A stretch of DNA of 64,000 bases from Yamadazyma tenuis (Eukaryota > Ascomycota > Pichiomycetes > Serinales > Debaryomycetaceae): positions 434,001 to 498,000 of the forward strand of contig NC_089466.1 of NCBI RefSeq assembly GCF_029203305.1, written 5' to 3'. The notes under the pieces are model-generated. The model was not told where the DNA came from. It saw nothing but the letters and a program-made list of their open reading frames with translations, and searched no databases. Numbering within the stretch: the first letter of the stretch is position 1; each line of letters starts with the position of its first letter. The translations under genes were made by a program, and so were the position numbers. Positions 42,101 through 51,543 of the stretch are shown piece after piece.

Positions 42101-43839
42101 CTGACAATAAATTTCGATTGGCCGAATCTTGGCTTTTTAAAGACGTGATTCGTAGGTTCTTTATTCAACGTCTGATACATCTTCTCAATCAATGATTGAT
42201 CAGAACCTGCAGGCAATCTAGATTCTTCATCCAATAAAGATAATATACCCAACTTGTTTTCAATCAAGTTGATACAGGGTTGGTTATCCGAAAATTCAAT
42301 AAAAGACCATTCGATTTCTTCCTTGATATATTCTTCTTGCTCTAATTTGAAAACATGTTGGTTGAATTCTTGTTGTAACTTTTCATTGGCATAGTTGATA
42401 CAGAACTGTTCAAACGAGTTCTTCTCGAAATGTTCGAAACCGTAAATATCCAAGACACCAATAAAAGATTTAATATGTTCAACAATCTCTGGGGGACACA
42501 AATCAGCATTAATGTAATCAACTAACCAGTCAAATAAAGCAGCATAAATATATTTGGCAAATGAATCCCTTGCAACTAAAGCTTGTTTATAATTCAAATT
42601 GGAAATAATCTTCTCTGCTCTTGTAGTAATCTGTTTTTTAACGCACCATTTACTGAAAGCCATTGCGTCTATTCCCAATAAATCGCAAGCTTTCACTAAG
42701 TTGGGCTCATCTGAACTTAAATGTGCATCATTTCTTGATGGGGAAATTTCAATGTTACCAATATGTAATAAAGCAGCCAAAATCTTGAATATTTCGAATT
42801 GTTTGTCATCTTCTATTCCAATTAAGCTCAAAGCATCCTTAGTAATATTAAATTCTTCCTTGTCATCAGTACCATCAATAATTGAGGCGTCTCCTTGAGA
42901 CGTGTAGTTATAATCATCAGGACCAGCTAAACTCAACTTCAGTTTATCATCTTTATCCAAACCAGCTAATAGTTGGTAAAAGATATGATAATTTCTTTCA
43001 TTTTTAGGCTGAAATACTAATCTTGACCTTTCTAACAAGTATGTCCTGATTCTAGCACCAATAATGGAAGTTTTGTTGTCGAATAAAATTTCCAAATATT
43101 TACCGAAACGTGACGAGTTATCATTCCTGGTGGTTTTTGCATTACCAAAAGCTTCCATGATTGGATTTGTAGCCAATATTTGCTTTTCAACTTCACTCAT
43201 ATCGTGGGATCCATTTACGGTTCCAATACCATTGGACAAAACGTCAGAATCAGAAATGGCACCCTCAGGCTCCTCGGATCCAACAGAGGCAAAATATCTC
43301 ATAATATATTTAGCACTCACAGTCTTACCAGCTCCTGATTCACCACTAACAACAATCGTTTGATTCTTTTGATCTCTCTTCATACATTTGTACGCGTCCT
43401 CAGCAATTGCAAACAAGTGGGGATCCAATTCACCTCTACCCCTTCCACTATAGGCTTGAATGATATCTTGAGAGTACAAGGCATCAATTTTTTGAAAAGG
43501 ATTCGTGGCAATCAACACAATACCAGAGTAAGTATAGATATTCAACTGGGAGTATCTGAGTTTAATGGCATGTAAAACAGCTGGTTCATTCAAATATGAT
43601 AAATTAGTTAAATCTTCAGAAGCTTCTAAAATAGGAGGATTTCTTAAAGGAATCTTTGAATTCTCTTCATTCGTGTTATCATGTTCAACTGTGAAGACTT
43701 CTTTTGCTTCAGTCTCACTTGCCAATTCTATAACAAATTTATTGCCTTTTGGAGTAACGGACTTAACAGTGACTCCTACCCATCCAACTTTGTCGTCAGG
43801 ATACCAACATTTGGTTCCAACATCATAAGCTGACACCAT
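39145..43839 (-). CDS. MYO2: Class V myosin heavy chain
   Basis: The 1564-residue protein starts MVSAYDVGTKCWYPDDKVGW. It has a motor with P-loop GESGAGKT (166-173), switch I NDNSSRFGK and switch II DIYGFEHFEKNSFEQF. About six IQ motifs follow (from ATLIQKNIKRHLTQKRYKG to SAVLIQSLIRRKLAVKE, near 780-920), then a coiled coil of about 930-1110. The C-terminal cargo-binding DIL domain (about 1180-1540) includes RRNFLSWKRGLQLNYN. The length matches Myo2 (1574 in S. cerevisiae). It carries secretory vesicles, vacuoles and mitochondria along actin to the bud. Confidence 0.97.
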   Translation of the reverse strand: MVSAYDVGTKCWYPDDKVGWVGVTVKSVTPKGNKFVIELASETEAKEVFTVEHDNTNEENSKIPLRNPPILEASEDLTNLSYLNEPAVLHAIKLRYSQLNIYTYSGIVLIATNPFQKIDALYSQDIIQAYSGRGRGELDPHLFAIAEDAYKCMKRDQKNQTIVVSGESGAGKTVSAKYIMRYFASVGSEEPEGAISDSDVLSNGIGTVNGSHDMSEVEKQILATNPIMEAFGNAKTTRNDNSSRFGKYLEILFDNKTSIIGARIRTYLLERSRLVFQPKNERNYHIFYQLLAGLDKDDKLKLSLAGPDDYNYTSQGDASIIDGTDDKEEFNITKDALSLIGIEDDKQFEIFKILAALLHIGNIEISPSRNDAHLSSDEPNLVKACDLLGIDAMAFSKWCVKKQITTRAEKIISNLNYKQALVARDSFAKYIYAALFDWLVDYINADLCPPEIVEHIKSFIGVLDIYGFEHFEKNSFEQFCINYANEKLQQEFNQHVFKLEQEEYIKEEIEWSFIEFSDNQPCINLIENKLGILSLLDEESRLPAGSDQSLIEKMYQTLNKEPTNHVFKKPRFGQSKFIVSHYALDVSYDIEGFIEKNRDTVGEGHLEVLKNSTNELLKEVLSIIDKNASALQLSAPTSGKSIANKKPTLGSIFKNSLIELMKTINSTNVHYIRCIKPNELKKAWEFDSLMVLSQLRACGVLETIRISCAGFPSRWTYVEFADRYHILVPSNDWIKVMSEDTTKESVSGLCNQILTTNLPDKAKYQLGNTKIFFKAGMLAQFEKLRADKLYNSATLIQKNIKRHLTQKRYKGIRESHIKLQSLVRGHIRRLQIQREAEANAAIKIQTLIRGYQTRKQINQTLESIVVLQKAWRGVKARQSLLSLRTEKSAIVLQNSWRGLQERRNYKKHVLSAVLIQSLIRRKLAVKELSQLKVEAKSVNHLKNVSYKLENKVVELTQSLTSKIKDNKGLMQEITRLKGLLDLSATIQENLKTKELEFQKNFDKQDERHQLEIENLNKELNQVKIDYTMAESKIEELTKEQNALKSEVERNLEDLKKARSDLAHKDTIEGDLKSHIDQLKSELSALQNQQINLPQLNVAKNRSINTKRHSSVVTSNSNYDGSTNRPVSVIAVSNDDETNIDDINDELFRLLRNSRQLHREVVEGLLKNLKIPQAGVASDYTRKEILFPARIIIIILSDMWRLGLTKESEEFLGEVLATIQVIVSNLKGDDVIPNGAFWLSNTHELYSFVSYAQQTILSNDTLSFEMSEEEFEEYLKLIAVVKEDFESLSYNIYNMWMKKMEKDLEKKAVSAVVLSQSLPGYMAPENSPFLSKVFSPANQYKMDDILSFFNNVYWSMKSYFIEQEVMHEVLVELLRFIDALCFNDLIMRRNFLSWKRGLQLNYNVTRLEEWCKGHEIQEASVYLCHLFQAAKLLQIKKNTPEDIEIIYEICYALRPNQIQKLISQYYVADYETPISPDVLQAVADRVKSSGDAGTQELFELVSTDGYFNDPFRTVSLRPFSRVEAYVPAWLTLPVIRRIVELVAKNATAQEALGDKERSSEPSISI

Positions 43840-44239
43840 GGCTTTTTTTGTAACTTGATTCTAATCCTGACTGCTTTTGTTGTCTTAAAAAGTAGACGTA
43901 TTCAATCACGGTGTATTTTCAAATGCAATGGATAGTGTAATCCAAAATCAGATACAAAACAGCGAATAACAGTTACAAGAAGAAATAGATTCGTTGTGGT
44001 AATTGTTTAGTTTTGGATCACTTTGATCTCGACGCGTAGAAAGATGGTAGGTGCACTTAAATACAAAACTTCTGGTTTCAGAATATTTGGCGACTGTGCA
44101 ACTAGCGAAACGGATTTATTTTACTCCCAGTTCAAGTTCATTTCAATTATGACACTATCTATCCAGGCATGGGTTAGTTTCTCTTTCATTTCATTTGTAT
44201 TTAATACCCTATTTGCTCTACACCACACTCCCAAATCGT
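43840..44239. promoter_or_regulatory. MYO2 promoter with an ACGCGT box
   Basis: This 400-base gap separates the MYO2 start from the CYB2 stop, both on the minus strand. A palindromic MCB (ACGCGT) lies at 44032-44037, 193 bases upstream of the MYO2 ATG. A 69-codon plus-strand frame from 44044 runs through the gap but is not recognisable. Confidence 0.4.
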
Positions 44240-45934
44240 TTACAACTTGAAAGGAGGTGATTCCAATGGTTCGTACACGCTTTCAAATAATCTGTCATTC
44301 GGCATCAGTCGATTTTGAAACCGGGTATCGATAAACAGATCATTTAAGTCTTCAATACGACTGACCCCAAGTAATCTCATATTCATGATCATCTCATCCT
44401 TCAATATTTGAATGGCCTTGTAAACTCCGTCATCGCCGTAAGTGGACATGGCATAAAGAAAAGGCCTTCCAATTCCAACTCCTTTTGCACCAAGGCAAAG
44501 AGCTTTCAAGATATCGGTAGCTCTTCTTATACCCCCATCGATATAAATCTCTAACTTGTTCTCCAATTTCTTGGCCTTTAATATATAATGAAGTTCTGCA
44601 AGAACATCAATTGGAGGTCTGGAGAATTCAAGTTGCCGTCCCCCATGATTGGATAAAACAATACCATCCACTCCGTAGTCTATAGCCTTCAAGCTATCTC
44701 CAACAGTTTGAATACCTTTCAAAATAATGGGCAACTTTGTAATACTCCTGAACCACTTTATATCTTCCCAATTTAACAGGGTGTCGATGAACGAGGAAAT
44801 AGCTCTAGCAGCCCCTTGGGAACGATCAATAGAATCATCGTCGGTGTCTTGGACGTGACTTAAGTCTTCAAAGTTCTTAGACCTCATATCTTTCTCTCTT
44901 CTACCAAGCTGGGGTGCATCCACTGTGATAAAAATTCCCTTTATGCCTCTGGCTTCTGCATGCTGGACAATTGATTTGCAGATTTCCCGATCTGAGTTGA
45001 CATACAACTGAAACCATTGGATTTGTTTATCAGTTGCTTCATCTATAATTTCATCAAATGAGCACGAAGCTAATGTAGGAATCATTTGGATGATATCCTG
45101 CTTTGCTGCCGAACGGGTGAGAACCTTTTCCCCATCAGGGTGTCCTAAACGACCTAAAGCTGTAGCAGTGATATAAAAGGGAGCACTAACATTGTCATTA
45201 AGCATTGTGGTGGATATGTCAATAGCTGAAACATCCACTAAGACCCTTGGATTGAAAAAATAATGGTGGTAAGCTGAATGGTTTTCCCTTAATGTTATTT
45301 CATCATCACAACCAGAGGAATAGTATGCCCAAGCAGTTTTCTCCATTGTGTGCCTTGCTACAAACTCAAAGTCATTCAAATTGTAGATTTGGGAAATATC
45401 GGGTTTAGCTTTGGCATACTTACGACGATTCAATTCGTACGCATCTGGTGGATCATCTTCATCGTCATCATATTCACCGTCCTCATCTTCATTAGCAGCC
45501 AAATTTGCTGGAATAGGAAAATTCATGGGCCTTTTATTGTCCTGCTCATCATACTCTACATCAAACTCATCAACTGTCAGCTCGTCAGCCGAAACAACCG
45601 GTGTTGCTTGTGTTGCTTGTGTTGCTTTTGTTGCTTCTTTGGTGGCTTGAGGAGTCTTTTTTGAGGTGGAAGTTTTTTGTTTTAGCTTCTTGATACTATC
45701 AGGATCAACCTCGCCCTTGAAGCATGACCCAGGTAGATATTTGGTTAAAGTGTCAGAAGGATGAATAGGGTCAAAGGCCTTTGTAGCATCCTTCCCGGCA
45801 TACTTAAGGATAATCCCAGAACCACCAGGATGTTCACTCAAGAAATCAGTCACGTCATAGACTTTGTTGTGGATAATCACCCAGCAGTCTGCTTTAGAAT
45901 TGTGCTTTCTAACTTCTTCAATCAGTACTGACAT
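44240..45934 (-). CDS. CYB2: L-lactate dehydrogenase (flavocytochrome b2 type), no presequence
   Basis: The 564-residue protein begins directly with a cytochrome b5 domain (MSVLIEEVRKHNSKADCWV), with haem ligands His35 (HPGG) and His58. The FMN-dependent alpha-hydroxy acid dehydrogenase domain has VLVDVSAIDIST, FQLYVNSDR, FITVDAPQLGRRE, the active-site HGG motif in VLSNHGGRQLEFSRPP, and DGGIRRATD. The S. cerevisiae enzyme has about 80 residues before the b5 domain that send it to the intermembrane space. Here nothing precedes it, as an upstream in-frame stop blocks extension. The linker between domains has an Ala-Thr-Gln repeat and a long acidic stretch. It should oxidise L-lactate or another 2-hydroxy acid, perhaps outside the mitochondrion. 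Confidence 0.9.
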   Translation of the reverse strand: MSVLIEEVRKHNSKADCWVIIHNKVYDVTDFLSEHPGGSGIILKYAGKDATKAFDPIHPSDTLTKYLPGSCFKGEVDPDSIKKLKQKTSTSKKTPQATKEATKATQATQATPVVSADELTVDEFDVEYDEQDNKRPMNFPIPANLAANEDEDGEYDDDEDDPPDAYELNRRKYAKAKPDISQIYNLNDFEFVARHTMEKTAWAYYSSGCDDEITLRENHSAYHHYFFNPRVLVDVSAIDISTTMLNDNVSAPFYITATALGRLGHPDGEKVLTRSAAKQDIIQMIPTLASCSFDEIIDEATDKQIQWFQLYVNSDREICKSIVQHAEARGIKGIFITVDAPQLGRREKDMRSKNFEDLSHVQDTDDDSIDRSQGAARAISSFIDTLLNWEDIKWFRSITKLPIILKGIQTVGDSLKAIDYGVDGIVLSNHGGRQLEFSRPPIDVLAELHYILKAKKLENKLEIYIDGGIRRATDILKALCLGAKGVGIGRPFLYAMSTYGDDGVYKAIQILKDEMIMNMRLLGVSRIEDLNDLFIDTRFQNRLMPNDRLFESVYEPLESPPFKL

Positions 45935-46724
45935 TAATATGTGGTTGATTTAATTAAAGAGATAAGCTGCTGAAAAAATAATTAGCGGATTAGAATTACA
46001 TAGTCAGTGAGTGGTTGCCCCACATTTAGGGATTTAGTTGCCAAAATTGGCCACTACTTACCTCCGAAGAACGCGAGCTTCTGAGATAGAGCAGAGAGGG
46101 GGAGTCTTTTTTTACTTGCCTAACTTCTTGAACACACGTGAACTACAAACATACAATAGCGAGTGGCAAACCTACTATGTTCTGTCTAAAACAATTCAAA
46201 TATACTGAGTTTATCAGTCATAAAAAAAGACACCAAAAGGAGGGATTTCCCCAGGTTACCTCGCAAATAACAGAAAATGATAATACCTGCTACTCCCAGG
46301 GGGCTGAAAGACCCAAGGCGGCAATAGATGCTTCCAAGGTCGTGAGCTGTAATGAATAAAATTGTCTTCCAATATCCCCATTTTGATCAGGGAATCAGAA
46401 GACCTGGGGCTGCCAGGCGACTCCATCATTCTACAAGAAAACATGGGACCACCAAATGCTGATGAATAACATCATCCGGAATATCATCAATAATCATAAG
46501 AGTAACTGTCACCCACTATGTATACTGGGGGCGTGCTCCTCATCCACAGCATTTTATTGCTTTCCGAAGAGGGATCCGCGATTCCCCAGCATTTCCGAGC
46601 TTCCAGTAAGATCAGTCTCAGTCTTGGCTCACGTGAGCGCTGCGAAAATAGTCACTGTAGCAACTAAACTGACTAGGACTAGAAATCCTTCAATCATTTC
46701 TGACTTACTACTTCTTTTGACACA
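45935..46724. other. Divergent intergenic region
   Basis: This 790-base region separates CYB2 from the zinc-ribbon gene. A CACGTG E-box-like ACACGTG lies at 46134-46140, and CACGTG recurs as TCACGTGA near 46631. An ACTTACCT string near 46056 resembles the U1 5' end but the rest does not follow U1. No coding gene is seen. Confidence 0.4.
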
Positions 46725-46991
46725 ATGGACTTCATGTTCTTTTTATTTGGCTTCAAAGAGTTCAATAAACCATTGAAGGATGTGGGAAGTGTCGCTTGCT
46801 ACTGTGGCAATTGTCACAATCAATCAGCTCATGCTATAAGGTCCATAAACACCGTGACCTTATTTTTCATTCCAGTCCTTCCGTTTTATTTCTCCAAGCG
46901 TCTAAAATGCTCTATTTGCGGAGCGTCCGGTGATATTAATGATGAAATAATCAATCGGCTAAGAAGCGGGCAACCAGTTGCAATTGGATAG
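46725..46991 (+). CDS. Small zinc-ribbon membrane-associated protein
   Basis: The 88-residue product has two Cys pairs, CYCGNC (about 26-31) and CSIC (about 63-66), flanking a hydrophobic segment (TVTLFFIPVLPFYFS). This is the pattern of the small fungal zinc-ribbon family with a CxxCxN motif and the central LFFIPL core. The N-terminus MDFMFFLFGFKEFNKPLKDVGSV is family-like. Its biochemical role is unknown to me. The gene is compact and has an ATG with A at -3. Confidence 0.75.
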   Translation: MDFMFFLFGFKEFNKPLKDVGSVACYCGNCHNQSAHAIRSINTVTLFFIPVLPFYFSKRLKCSICGASGDINDEIINRLRSGQPVAIG

Positions 46992-47449
46992 ATTATCGCT
47001 AAAAGAAAGTGTTTCGCAAAAAAAATGAGCTCACAAAAGCTCTAGAATTCCATAGAAACTCCAAAACCATAAAACAATGTACATTTACTTTCTCATATTG
47101 AGTGATTTTCACTCACCAATACCTATGAGGTTTTGCAGTCAATCCGGTTTTCCTTCATATATCACCCGGCTATGATCTCTTTTTTTCTTAAGGTTTCCTT
47201 GAAATCCGGTTGAATGATCACCACCACAGTTACCTAACCCCAAACTACCTATCAACCCGCCCTTACCGAGTGATGTGACCATTTGATCATTTGATCATCT
47301 ATGTAGCTCTATATTCCTCTATTTGCTGTGCCTCTACTATAAATTATAGACATTTACCCCTATTATCTGTTTTCTCTATTAGAAACATTTACCGTTTAAG
47401 AAGAAATTAAATTAAATTAAATTAAATTAAAAGAAATTACTATTTTATC
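46992..47449. promoter_or_regulatory. HSP30-like promoter: repeats, STRE and TATA box
   Basis: Within 458 bases: AATCCGGTT occurs twice (47141-47149 and 47203-47211); TTGATCAT repeats near 47284-47297; a TATAAATT box is at 47338-47345; and CCCCT, the stress response element in reverse, is at 47357-47361. Five ATTAA units follow at 47406-47430 in the presumed leader. The mixture fits a stress-inducible gene, but only the motifs are direct evidence. Confidence 0.45.
47406..47430 (+). repeat. ATTAA x5 pentanucleotide microsatellite
   Basis: Five perfect tandem ATTAA units lie 20 bases before the ATG of the HSP30-like gene, probably in its 5' leader. Such repeats can vary in length between strains. 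Confidence 0.9.
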
Positions 47450-48385
47450 ATGGCTTCAATTTCAGAGATCGTTGCACGTGGTAACCAAGCAATTGCTATT
47501 AACCCACCTTCATCTTCCGTCGATATTCACCTTACCAGTCATGGTTCTGATTGGCTTTGGGCTGCCTTTTCTGTTTTCGCAACTTTGGCCTTAGTCCATA
47601 CTGGTTTATTTGCAGCCACACCATCTTCTACTAAGTCACTCAAGAAGTTTTTTACTTTAGTGCCACTTTTCACCAACGCTATTTTTGCTTACACCTACTT
47701 TACCTACGCTTCTAATTTAGGTTGGACTTCTACTCCGGTTGAATTTCATCATGTGTCAACATCTGAAGGCTTAGATGTAAGACAAATATTTTACGTTAAG
47801 TTTATTGGTTGGTTCTTGGGTTGGCCATTTGTGTTATTGGCTACTGAGGTAGCTACACATTCTATTGAAGTCAAGTATGACACGTCAAGTGAATTAATAA
47901 CTAAGTTGTTTAACATCTTTTCAAGCTTGGTTGCTAAGGTATTGACTATTGAAGTCTTTGTTTTAGGTTTATTAATTGGTGCTTTGATTCATTCAAGTTA
48001 CAAATGGGGTTACTTCACCTTTGCTGTATCTGCAGAATTGTTCGCTATATCCTTGATTGTTAACTCCATTGTTAGATCCTTGAAGACCCTGGAAACCAAA
48101 AAGGCTGGTATCGCTATTGTTGTATTTCAACTCGTTATTATGGTATTATATCCTATCTGTTGGGGTTTGAGTGAAGGTGGAAACAAGATTCAACCTGACT
48201 CTGAGGCTGCCTTCTATGGTATTTTGGATGTTATTAACTTCGGTATTTTACCAAGTGCTTTAACTTTTATTAATACAATAGGGATGGATGAAGGCTTCTT
48301 GAACAAATTGTTGCATTTGAGAAGCAATGAAAAGGTGGTTGAGACACCAAGACAAAGTGGAGAAACTGGTGAAACTGCAGTTTAG
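47450..48385 (+). CDS. HSP30/YRO2/MRH1-family seven-helix membrane protein
   Basis: The 311-residue product has seven hydrophobic helices (first near WLWAAFSVFATLALVHTGLF) and the opsin-like order of the yeast Hsp30, Yro2 and Mrh1 family. The helix where rhodopsins carry the retinal Lys reads AAFYGILDVINFGIL and has no Lys, so it is unlikely to bind retinal. In S. cerevisiae Hsp30 restrains the plasma-membrane H+-ATPase under stress. Codon bias suggests good expression. I cannot separate the three family members. Confidence 0.87.
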   Translation: MASISEIVARGNQAIAINPPSSSVDIHLTSHGSDWLWAAFSVFATLALVHTGLFAATPSSTKSLKKFFTLVPLFTNAIFAYTYFTYASNLGWTSTPVEFHHVSTSEGLDVRQIFYVKFIGWFLGWPFVLLATEVATHSIEVKYDTSSELITKLFNIFSSLVAKVLTIEVFVLGLLIGALIHSSYKWGYFTFAVSAELFAISLIVNSIVRSLKTLETKKAGIAIVVFQLVIMVLYPICWGLSEGGNKIQPDSEAAFYGILDVINFGILPSALTFINTIGMDEGFLNKLLHLRSNEKVVETPRQSGETGETAV

Positions 48386-48586
48386 TTGAATTACTCTATT
48401 TCTGCTTGACATTTTGTTTTTGAGTTTGAGGAGTCCGCTCTTTTCATTGTTGGTTCAGCCCGCTTAATTCCTCTCATTTTACTTCACTTTACTTTAATTA
48501 CTTTGGAATAGTATCTATCAATTAATAGGCTATAATTTGGACTCAATATAATACTTCAAAAAATAAATATATTGTCGTACATTAAT

Positions 48587-50998
48587 TTAGAAATTAATGA
48601 GCTTCATGGTCGCAAAACCTATGGTGATAACCACAAAGTACGTGATTATTGAACTTGGTATACCTCTTGTAATAAATGTGCCGACTGTCAAGTATGGATT
48701 ACCAAACTCATCGGTCATACAAATGGCAGTGACATTAGGAAAACCAGAAGTTGGTAATCCCATTGCGCTCGAGCATAATAAAGCAGTGATCATGATCAAA
48801 AGTCTTGGGTGTGGGTCAGGCAAGTTTGCACCTATTTCAGACACCAATGGAACAGTGATCAACGCTGCAACTGTGTGACTAACAAACGTAGCCATTATCA
48901 AAATCAATAGACCAAAAGTAATAGCAATTCCAAACAAAGAGAAGTCTTCAACTTCATGTTGAATACCGATAGCAATTGTTTTCAATAATCCCGAAGATGA
49001 AACAGCTTTTCCCAAAGCGGTCCCTCCCATGGCTAAAATGACAATGTTCCACGGATAGTTATTAAAATCTTCCGTGGTCAATAATCCTGGGCCGAAGAAC
49101 AAAACGATTGGGAGTAATGAGATTATTCCCATTTCTCCAAATATTCCTTGTAATTTAGATGCAACACACCATAATACAATGGTTGACACAGAAACTGAGA
49201 TGATATACCACTGAATTAATGTGAACTTTTCATCAATGGTTCTAATGGAAACTAACTTGGTGTTTTTAGAAGTGCATTTGAAAGTAATTAACAAGAACAC
49301 CCAAACCAAGACCAAAGCTACCACACAAACTGGAAGCGCGATCACAAACCACTGTCCCCAGCTTGGTTGAGGATCCATAGCCTCAATAGCAATTATATTT
49401 TGCGGAGATGCAATAGGAGAAGCCATGCCTCCAATGTTTGAAGCTAGTGCAATACCCAAGATCAAGGCATTCTTGAACGTAGAGTCCTTTGGTAAAGTTC
49501 TCAATAGTGGCTGAATTAAAGAGAAGCACAAAACGGGAGCAGCAACATTTGACACCCACATGGACGTGAATAGCGCTATTCCCATGATGGTGATCAAAAC
49601 AACAGATGGATTGGTCCCAGCTCTGGATAATATCTCAGTTGAGATTGACTTTGCTATTTGATACTTTGACAAAGCAGCAGCTAAAGTAAACCCGCCTAAT
49701 AATAAAAGGATGACTGAGTTCCACATAGTTCCTAAAATGTACTTGGAGGAATCAACAGCATTCATGGCCGTTCCGTCATCATTCTTCAATACCTCGAATA
49801 TTATAATTAACAAGGGAATCAACAATGACGTGACAAACAATGGGATTGTCTCGGTTGCCCATAACAAGGATGCACATACCATGAGAGCGAAACACTTCTC
49901 TTGCTGTGGATCCTCAAATATCAGAACGTTCAATAAGATCAAAGTCACAACTGTGATCAAAATTGAACGTATCACAATAGGATTTTTGAGTGATAGATTA
50001 AAAGTATCGATGACGGTTTTATCTGCCTTCGAGTTCTTTTCTGTACCAGTCTTTGTGGCATAGTTTTTTCTTTCTAATCCAATCATATCCCTCCAAACTG
50101 TATTTCTTTCCCAAACAACATGCTCTCTTAAATGAATAGATAATTCGGATTTAGCAGTTTCAATATCACCATGATTACAGATGATCTGATACAACTTTAT
50201 AACCGAATCTAAAGTGCCATCGAGTTTGTTTGCGGTCTCATCTCTGAAAACGTACGTCTTTCTCGATAAATTATCCAAATACTCGTCCTTCAAATTGGTG
50301 TTCAAAGACTTGTCAAACTTCTTTAACGCCTTCTTAAACCCTGTCTTGTTCAACTCGATAAACGATTTCAACTCGGACATAGTTGTGTATAATGCAATGA
50401 CTCTCTTCCTCAATAAAATCCTTGTTTCTGTAAGCAAAAGAAGTTGGGGTGGAAGGTTATCTGTGTGGCCCCATAGACCTGGACTTTTGGGTGATTTCAA
50501 ATAGTTTTCCACGGTTTTCGAATTCACAAGGTTCTCATCTTCAGTCACTTCAGAATGGTCCCCAGGGTCTGTCTGGCTCATACCAGAAAAGTTACGAGCT
50601 TTAGGGATATCCTCCTCTTGGCTCCTAGAATGAGTCAAGGAAAATTCACCAAATTCACCACTGTTCTTTCTTCCAGAGTCTAAATCCTGTTCAAAGTCTT
50701 CAATATCTTTTACCAAGATTTCCAAACTGCTCAAAACAAACTTCTCTTGACGTTGATAGAATTCATCAATCTTTTTCAACTCGGCATCTAAAGCAGCAAG
50801 GAATACGACCCCGGGGTCTTTGAATGTACGATGTTCATTCAGGATCAAGTGACTGGACTCTTCGTCTTCTAAAGCATGCGCCTGATGAAGTTGATCTCTC
50901 TGCAAGGAGTAGATAAGCTTTTTCAAAGTTGTATAAGCAATATATTTAGAAGACCACTCAGGAACAGCATTAAACTGTAAAGAATGAGAAAACTTCAT
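48587..50998 (-). CDS. PHO91: SPX-domain phosphate transporter
   Basis: The 803-residue protein has an N-terminal SPX domain (MKFSHSLQFNAVPEW to about 330, with the Lys-rich GFKKALKKFDKSL segment). It is followed by about 12 membrane segments of the SLC13-like permease family. SNVAAPVLCFSLIQPLLRTLP, ASNIGGMASPIASPQN and ALLCSSAMGLPTSGFPNVT are conserved. The start MKFSHSLQFNAVPEWSSKY resembles Pho91 more closely than Pho87 or Pho90, which begin MRFSHFLKYNAVPEW. Pho91 exports phosphate from the vacuole, and the SPX domain senses inositol pyrophosphates. Candida databases may call this PHO87. Confidence 0.9.
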   Translation of the reverse strand: MKFSHSLQFNAVPEWSSKYIAYTTLKKLIYSLQRDQLHQAHALEDEESSHLILNEHRTFKDPGVVFLAALDAELKKIDEFYQRQEKFVLSSLEILVKDIEDFEQDLDSGRKNSGEFGEFSLTHSRSQEEDIPKARNFSGMSQTDPGDHSEVTEDENLVNSKTVENYLKSPKSPGLWGHTDNLPPQLLLLTETRILLRKRVIALYTTMSELKSFIELNKTGFKKALKKFDKSLNTNLKDEYLDNLSRKTYVFRDETANKLDGTLDSVIKLYQIICNHGDIETAKSELSIHLREHVVWERNTVWRDMIGLERKNYATKTGTEKNSKADKTVIDTFNLSLKNPIVIRSILITVVTLILLNVLIFEDPQQEKCFALMVCASLLWATETIPLFVTSLLIPLLIIIFEVLKNDDGTAMNAVDSSKYILGTMWNSVILLLLGGFTLAAALSKYQIAKSISTEILSRAGTNPSVVLITIMGIALFTSMWVSNVAAPVLCFSLIQPLLRTLPKDSTFKNALILGIALASNIGGMASPIASPQNIIAIEAMDPQPSWGQWFVIALPVCVVALVLVWVFLLITFKCTSKNTKLVSIRTIDEKFTLIQWYIISVSVSTIVLWCVASKLQGIFGEMGIISLLPIVLFFGPGLLTTEDFNNYPWNIVILAMGGTALGKAVSSSGLLKTIAIGIQHEVEDFSLFGIAITFGLLILIMATFVSHTVAALITVPLVSEIGANLPDPHPRLLIMITALLCSSAMGLPTSGFPNVTAICMTDEFGNPYLTVGTFITRGIPSSIITYFVVITIGFATMKLINF

Positions 50999-51543
50999 CG
51001 CCAGCTCTTATCAGTATCTGGCTTTATATTCCCGGTCAAGTAACTGAAAATTTAATCACACTCCTCCCCTCAAAAATACCGTATCTATTGTTGATTTATA
51101 ACAAAAGCACTACAATTGATAACTGTGTCGCTGTATTACACTCCCCTACGCGAAACAGAGGATAGCTTTGTGGTTTTCGCACGTCTCGGTGTGGGTTTTT
51201 TGCGAAAAAGTGGCACCCTTGGTTTCTGGCGGATTATCGGGAAGGAGTGCCTTAATCAGCATTGTGAGATAGTAGGCTAGAAGTATCTAATTTGGTAGCC
51301 CTCAGAATTAATGATTTGCGATCTCAAAACAAAAATATCGATGAGGCTCTTTTTTGTCCTAAATTCAAGGTGACTTCAGTATGGCTAAGTCAAGAGGTAT
51401 CCTAAGCTAGTCACAAGGTTTCTTATCGAAAGGTTTGTCACTAAACTCGTAGAGTAGCACAAAAATTGAAAGATTCCCCAGGCTCGAAATCTGACTTCAA
51501 GCAGCGCACTCTCATTTTCCTTATACAAATTTGAAAGTTTTGA
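50999..51543. other. Divergent region PHO91/UBP1
   Basis: This 545-base region contains ACGCGAAA at 51148-51155, an MCB/SCB hybrid. TTTTCGCA at 51175-51182 and TGCGAAAA at 51201-51208 form an inverted pair. No Pho4 CACGTG site was seen. No gene is evident. Confidence 0.4.

Noticed and set aside
44044..44250. A 69-codon plus-strand frame (MVGALKYKTSG...) between MYO2 and CYB2.
   Set aside because: It has no recognised family, overlaps the CYB2 end by 11 bases, and its composition is like non-coding DNA. It may be a small membrane protein, but evidence is lacking.
46050..46140. Possible U1 snRNA start (ACTTACCT near 46056).
   Set aside because: The preceding base is not AT, and the following sequence lacks the conserved U1 5' hairpin. 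The match is eight bases and likely chance.
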